Shown: positions 60,500-64,000 of the stretch, in pieces | Layout of the letters: every line of letters begins with the position of its first letter | How positions within the stretch are numbered: the stretch's first letter is position 1 | Assembly: GCA_018815325.1 (NCBI GenBank) | Contig: JAHIYE010000020.1 | Span: forward strand, 372,001-436,000 | Length of the DNA stretch: 64,000 bases | Direction: 5' to 3' | Source: Gammaproteobacteria bacterium | GTDB lineage: Bacteria; Pseudomonadota; Gammaproteobacteria; Burkholderiales; Burkholderiaceae_C | Translations under genes and position numbers: made by a program | The notes under the pieces: model-generated | What the model was told of the DNA's origin: nothing | Seen by the model: the letters and a program-made list of their open reading frames with translations, nothing else | The model's database searches: none

Positions 60500-61882
60500 A
60501 TGAGCGTCGTTTCACCTGAATTATTACGTCGATTTGATGTGCCGGGGCCCCGTTATACCTCGTACCCGACAGCGGACCGTTTTGTCGAGGCATTTACCGA
60601 GGCCGACTATGCCCAGGCACTGGCCCAGCGTCGCCATGGCGCTGCCGCCATGTCCATGCCGCTCTCGCTGTATGTGCACATTCCGTTTTGTGAGTCCTTG
60701 TGCTATTACTGTGCCTGCAACAAGATCATCACCAAACACCATGAGCGGGCCGAGCCCTATCTGCGTTACCTGAGTCGGGAGATTGATCTCTACCTGGCCC
60801 AATTGGGAACCGGTCAGGTAGTTAGCCAACTTCATCTGGGTGGCGGTACGCCGACCTTTCTGAGTGACGACGAACTGCGTGAACTCATGGCCATGTTGCG
60901 GCGCAGTTTCACGCTGGCACCGGATGGCGAATATGCGATCGAAGTGGATCCTCGTACCGTGGATGCGGCCCGGCTTGCCACGCTGGCAGAACTCGGCTTC
61001 AACCGCTTGAGCTTTGGGGTGCAGGACTTTGACCCCGAGGTGCAGAAGGCCGTGCACCGGGTGCAACCTGCCGAGCAGGTGTTCGCGCTCATGGAAGCCG
61101 CGCGTGGTCTGGGGTTTGAATCCGCCAATGTGGATCTGATTTATGGTTTGCCCAGGCAGACCCCTGAATCCTTCGACCGCACGCTGGCTGAAGTCGTACG
61201 CCTGCGGCCTGAGCGCATCGCTCTGTATGCCTATGCCCATCTGCCGGAGCGCTTCAAGCCGCAACGGCGCATTATTTCGGCCGAGTTACCTGGCGCCGAG
61301 GCCAAGCTGGGCATGCTTTCGCAATCGCTCTCGATCTTTTCCGAAGCAGGATATGCTTATGTTGGTATGGACCATTTCGCGCTTCCCAAAGACCCGCTGG
61401 CAGTGGCCAAGCGCCAGGGGCGCTTGCACCGCAATTTTCAGGGTTACAGCACCCAACCGGACTGTGATCTGATCGGGCTGGGTGTTTCTGCCATTGGCAA
61501 AGTGGGTGCGACCTACAGCCAGAATGCCAAGACCATGGATGAGTACTGTGACCGCCTGAACCAGGGGCGTCTGCCCGTGATCCGGGGGCTGGCACTCACA
61601 CGGGAAGACATGGTGCGCCGTGCCGTCATCATGGCGCTGATGTGCCAGGGCCGCGTGGTGTTCGAGTCGATCGAACTGGCCTGGTTACTGGATTTTCGCC
61701 GTTATTTCTCGGTGGAACTGGAGGCTTTGCAAGAGCTGGCCGATGCAGGTTTGGTGAAGGTGGGCGATTCTGATATCGAGGTGACCGAGCGTGGCTGGTA
61801 CTTTGTGCGGGCCATTGCCATGGTGTTTGACCAGTACCTGCGTGCCGACCAACAGCGCACGCGGTTTTCCCGGATTATTTGA
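60500..61882 (+). CDS. hemN: Oxygen-independent coproporphyrinogen III dehydrogenase
   Basis: 460 residues from ATG 60500 with AGGA seven bases upstream; the frame to 60371 would span the FNR box and is not likely. Radical SAM enzyme of anaerobic heme synthesis: RRFDVPGPRYTSYPTAD, HIPFCESLCYYCACNK (CxxxCxxC-type cluster ligands), GGGTPTFL and GFNRLSFGVQDF. FNR control and closeness to cbb3 genes suit heme supply at low oxygen. Confidence 0.96.
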   Translation: MSVVSPELLRRFDVPGPRYTSYPTADRFVEAFTEADYAQALAQRRHGAAAMSMPLSLYVHIPFCESLCYYCACNKIITKHHERAEPYLRYLSREIDLYLAQLGTGQVVSQLHLGGGTPTFLSDDELRELMAMLRRSFTLAPDGEYAIEVDPRTVDAARLATLAELGFNRLSFGVQDFDPEVQKAVHRVQPAEQVFALMEAARGLGFESANVDLIYGLPRQTPESFDRTLAEVVRLRPERIALYAYAHLPERFKPQRRIISAELPGAEAKLGMLSQSLSIFSEAGYAYVGMDHFALPKDPLAVAKRQGRLHRNFQGYSTQPDCDLIGLGVSAIGKVGATYSQNAKTMDEYCDRLNQGRLPVIRGLALTREDMVRRAVIMALMCQGRVVFESIELAWLLDFRRYFSVELEALQELADAGLVKVGDSDIEVTERGWYFVRAIAMVFDQYLRADQQRTRFSRII

Positions 61883-61887
61883 GCACG

Positions 61888-62568
61888 ATGCAATCCACAC
61901 TCGCCTGGACAGCACTGGTCATGGGGCTGGCAGGTGGCCCGCATTGTGTGGCTATGTGCGGAGCAGCTTGCACAGGGATTACACGGGTTTCAGTCGCACC
62001 CAAGGCCCGCTCGGCCTGGGAGTTTCAGGTGGGACGTGTCTTCGGCTATGCGGCTGCGGGAGCCGTGGCCGCTGCCGCCATGCAGAGCCTGGCCTGGCTG
62101 AGTCAACAGACCAGTGTGCTGAGACCGGCCTGGACCTTGATGCATGTGGCGGTGCTGGTCTGGGGGCTCATGTTGCTGCTGCAGGCACGTCAGCCGGCCT
62201 GGGTGGAGTCTTCCGGCCGTACGGTGTGGGCGCGCATCCGGCCACTGGCCAGCAAACGCGGAGGCCCGCTTGTCACGGGGGCGCTCTGGAGCTTCATGCC
62301 CTGCGGTTTGCTCTATTCTGCTTTGCTGGCAGCAGGCCTCAGTGGTGACTGGCTGGACGGTGCCATGTTCATGGCACTGTTCGCTGCAGGCAGCAGCGTC
62401 TCATTGTTACTGGCGCCGATGCTGGTGCTGTACCTGCATGACCATGCCAATCGCTGGCGCCAGGACTGGGGCACACGGCTGGCCGGCTTGCTGCTGGTGG
62501 CGGTGGCTGCATGGACGATATGGATGGACATGATGCCGCCCGGTACATCGCCATGGTGTATCACCTGA
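61888..62568 (+). CDS. SafE/TauE-like membrane protein (heavy-metal or urease-accessory-like family)
   Basis: 226 residues from ATG 61888, six bases after the hemN stop; a TTG at 61879 would overlap. Six membrane segments. The N-terminal motif GGPHCVAMCGAACTG with closely spaced Cys and a central SFMPCGLLYSAL suggest metal or thiol handling, as in the DsbD_2-like/TauE-SafE branch often found near cbb3 clusters. A copper or assembly role is inferred from context; not demonstrated. Confidence 0.85.
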   Translation: MQSTLAWTALVMGLAGGPHCVAMCGAACTGITRVSVAPKARSAWEFQVGRVFGYAAAGAVAAAAMQSLAWLSQQTSVLRPAWTLMHVAVLVWGLMLLLQARQPAWVESSGRTVWARIRPLASKRGGPLVTGALWSFMPCGLLYSALLAAGLSGDWLDGAMFMALFAAGSSVSLLLAPMLVLYLHDHANRWRQDWGTRLAGLLLVAVAAWTIWMDMMPPGTSPWCIT

Positions 62569-62571
62569 CGC

Positions 62572-63936
62572 TCAGGCAGCACCCAGCGAGACCGATTCCA
62601 GGTAATACGGCACGTGGCAGGACCAGTGCAGCTCGCGTTCGATGCGCTGGCGCATGGCATCTGCAGCACTGGGCTCGCCATGGGTGATGAAGGTTTGCCG
62701 GGGGGCAGATTTGAAGCCTCGCAGCCAGCCGATGATCTCTCCCGCGTCGGCATGCGCGGACAGGCTGTCGAGTGAGCTGACTTCGGCCCGAACGGGGATG
62801 TCTTCTCCATGAATTCTGACGGTCGCGGCTCCGCTGACCAAAGAGGCTCCGCGTGTGCCGCCGGCCTGAAACCCTGCAAACAGAATGGTGTTTCGCTCAT
62901 CTGGCGCAAAGGCCTTGATGTGATGCACCACGCGTCCGCCCGTCGCCATGCCACTGGCTGCCACGATGATCATGGGGTTGCGGTGTTTGTTGAGTTGTCG
63001 TGACTCGTCGGGGGTCTCCACGATCTTGACATCCCGCATCATGGCCTCGCATTCTGAGGCGCTGAGTCGCAATTCCTGGTGATGGTGCTGGAAGATGCGG
63101 GTCGCATGCGATGCCATGGGGCTGTTCAGGTAGACCGGAACGTGGGGAATGGTGCCCTGCTTCTGGAGCAGGTGGATGCAATACAGCAGGGTTTGTGTGC
63201 GTCCCACGGCAAAGGCAGGAATCACCAGAACGCCACCGCGCTTCACGGTTCTGTTGATCACCTGCGCGAGTTCTTTCATCACATCGCTGTGGCTGTGTTC
63301 GCGATTGCCGTAGGTCGATTCAACTACCAGGTAGTCGGCACCCTCCATGCGCACTGGCGGAGCCATTACCAGATCCTGGGGGCGGCCGATGTCACCCGAA
63401 AACAGGATGGAGCGAGAACCGTTGTCGATGCGTACAAAGGATGAACCGGGGATATGTCCGGAATGCTCCAGCGTGGCGTTGAGTCCGGGCGCAGGTTGAA
63501 AGCTGTGGCGAAGCTCGACCGGACTGAAAAGCCGCAGGCAGCGCTCGGCATCTTCACGTGTGTAGAGGGGCAATGCGGGCGAATGCTTGGAGAAGCTGTG
63601 GCGATTGGCGTATTCGGCCTCCTCTTCCTGCAGATAGCCGGCATCGGGCAGCATGATCTTGCACAGATCGAACGTGGCTTGGGTGCAGAACACCTTGCCC
63701 TTGAAGCCGTTCCGAGCCAGCAGGGGGATATGCCCTGAATGGTCAATGTGGGCATGGGTGAGCACTATCGCATCGATGGCTTCAGCATGTACAGGCAGGG
63801 GTGACCAGTTGCGATTGCGCAGCTGCTTGTAGCCCTGAAACAGGCCGCAGTCGATAAGGAGGTGGGATTTCTTGTGCTGGAGCAGGTATTTGGAGCCTGT
63901 GACCGTGTCGGTTGCGCCGAGAAACTGGAGATTCAT
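62572..63936 (-). CDS. MBL-fold beta-CASP ribonuclease-like protein
   Basis: 454 residues. Metallo-beta-lactamase motifs LIDCGLFQG, THAHIDHSGHIP (61-66), HSGHIPGSSF and LFSGDIGR, then beta-CASP motifs VVESTYGNREH (A), PMASHATRIFQHHHQEL (B) and ITHGEPSAADAM (C). Related to the archaeal/eukaryal cleavage factor CPSF73 and bacterial RNase relatives rather than to RNase J. Probable RNA-processing nuclease; targets unknown. Ends convergently with the SafE-like gene, four bases away. Confidence 0.92.
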   Translation of the reverse strand: MNLQFLGATDTVTGSKYLLQHKKSHLLIDCGLFQGYKQLRNRNWSPLPVHAEAIDAIVLTHAHIDHSGHIPLLARNGFKGKVFCTQATFDLCKIMLPDAGYLQEEEAEYANRHSFSKHSPALPLYTREDAERCLRLFSPVELRHSFQPAPGLNATLEHSGHIPGSSFVRIDNGSRSILFSGDIGRPQDLVMAPPVRMEGADYLVVESTYGNREHSHSDVMKELAQVINRTVKRGGVLVIPAFAVGRTQTLLYCIHLLQKQGTIPHVPVYLNSPMASHATRIFQHHHQELRLSASECEAMMRDVKIVETPDESRQLNKHRNPMIIVAASGMATGGRVVHHIKAFAPDERNTILFAGFQAGGTRGASLVSGAATVRIHGEDIPVRAEVSSLDSLSAHADAGEIIGWLRGFKSAPRQTFITHGEPSAADAMRQRIERELHWSCHVPYYLESVSLGAA

Positions 63937-64000
63937 GTGCGGGCCTAGTGACTAAGAAAAACACCAAGCCAGTGTAGTCCGGCAGATTGTCACTGGACTT

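Noticed and set aside
1-64000. CRISPR arrays, tRNA or rRNA genes, prophage or transposase genes
   Set aside because: None were found on reading through both strands; tRNA genes are hard to exclude fully by eye but no gap shows a cloverleaf.

Overview
The window looks like chromosomal DNA of a betaproteobacterium of the order Burkholderiales, most likely family Comamonadaceae. This rests on GC-rich codon use, the close fit of the Gcl, XdhAB, HemN and Cco proteins to that group, a UraD-AllC fusion, and a short dispersed repeat that I recall from Comamonadaceae genomes. Exact genus cannot be read from the sequence alone. I see no rRNA, tRNA, CRISPR array, insertion sequence or phage gene.

Layout. 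(1) 1-5.3 kb: signal transduction. A truncated receiver protein and a helix-turn-helix (HTH)-receiver protein on the minus strand diverge from an HD-GYP protein, a periplasmic solute-binding protein and a PAS histidine kinase on the plus strand. (2) 5.4-8.9 kb: an NitT/TauT-type ABC importer operon ending in a ureD that has no urease genes beside it, preceded by a candidate purine-responsive leader RNA. (3) 9.3-25.2 kb: purine catabolism. It holds gcl-hyi-glxR with a divergent LysR, an NCS2 purine permease, an M20 hydrolase, a uraD-allC fusion, puuE, a GntR regulator, uraH, xdhC, a cytochrome-fused urate oxidase and a glycerate kinase. (4) 25.2-27.8 kb: a stand-alone EAL protein and a SulP permease. 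(5) 27.9-36.7 kb: a seven-gene, mostly overlapping minus-strand signalling operon: HTH-receiver, degenerate kinase, single receiver, degenerate GGDEF-EAL, PAS kinase, receiver-HD-GYP and a small unknown protein. Its first gene is a paralogue of the HTH-receiver gene at 293-976. (6) 37.1-51.2 kb: an RNA helicase, xdhB-xdhA with a divergent LysR, a nucleoside-type (BMP family) ABC importer, adenine deaminase, guanine deaminase and dCTP deaminase. (7) 51.3-63.9 kb: a universal stress protein, the copper ATPase and maturation gene ccoI-ccoS, the cbb3 oxidase operon ccoNOQP, ccoG and ccoH, an FNR regulator, hemN, a SafE-like membrane protein and a beta-CASP RNase-like protein.

How the parts fit. 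The purine genes make a nearly complete route: nucleosides and bases enter through the BMP and NCS2 transporters; adenine and guanine are deaminated; xanthine is oxidised by XdhAB (matured by XdhC) to urate; PuuD, UraH and UraD give allantoin; PuuE and AllC open it to ureidoglycolate; glyoxylate is condensed by Gcl and passed through Hyi/GlxR and glycerate kinase to glycolysis. Allantoin racemase and a classical ureidoglycolate lyase are not seen; the M20 hydrolase at 15761-16984 is a candidate for the missing ureide step. Three identical TGTATACA cores, all in gene-upstream regions of this cluster, are probable sites of the GntR regulator. The cbb3/hemN block carries two good FNR boxes and encodes its own FNR, pointing to microaerobic regulation.

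Most notable for follow-up: the pair of HTH-receiver/c-di-GMP signalling cassettes with degenerate partner proteins and a shared AT-rich upstream motif; a ~51-bp repeat with fixed internal spacing, four copies of which lie inside protein-coding genes (two in inter-domain linkers); and the candidate leader RNA before the importer operon.
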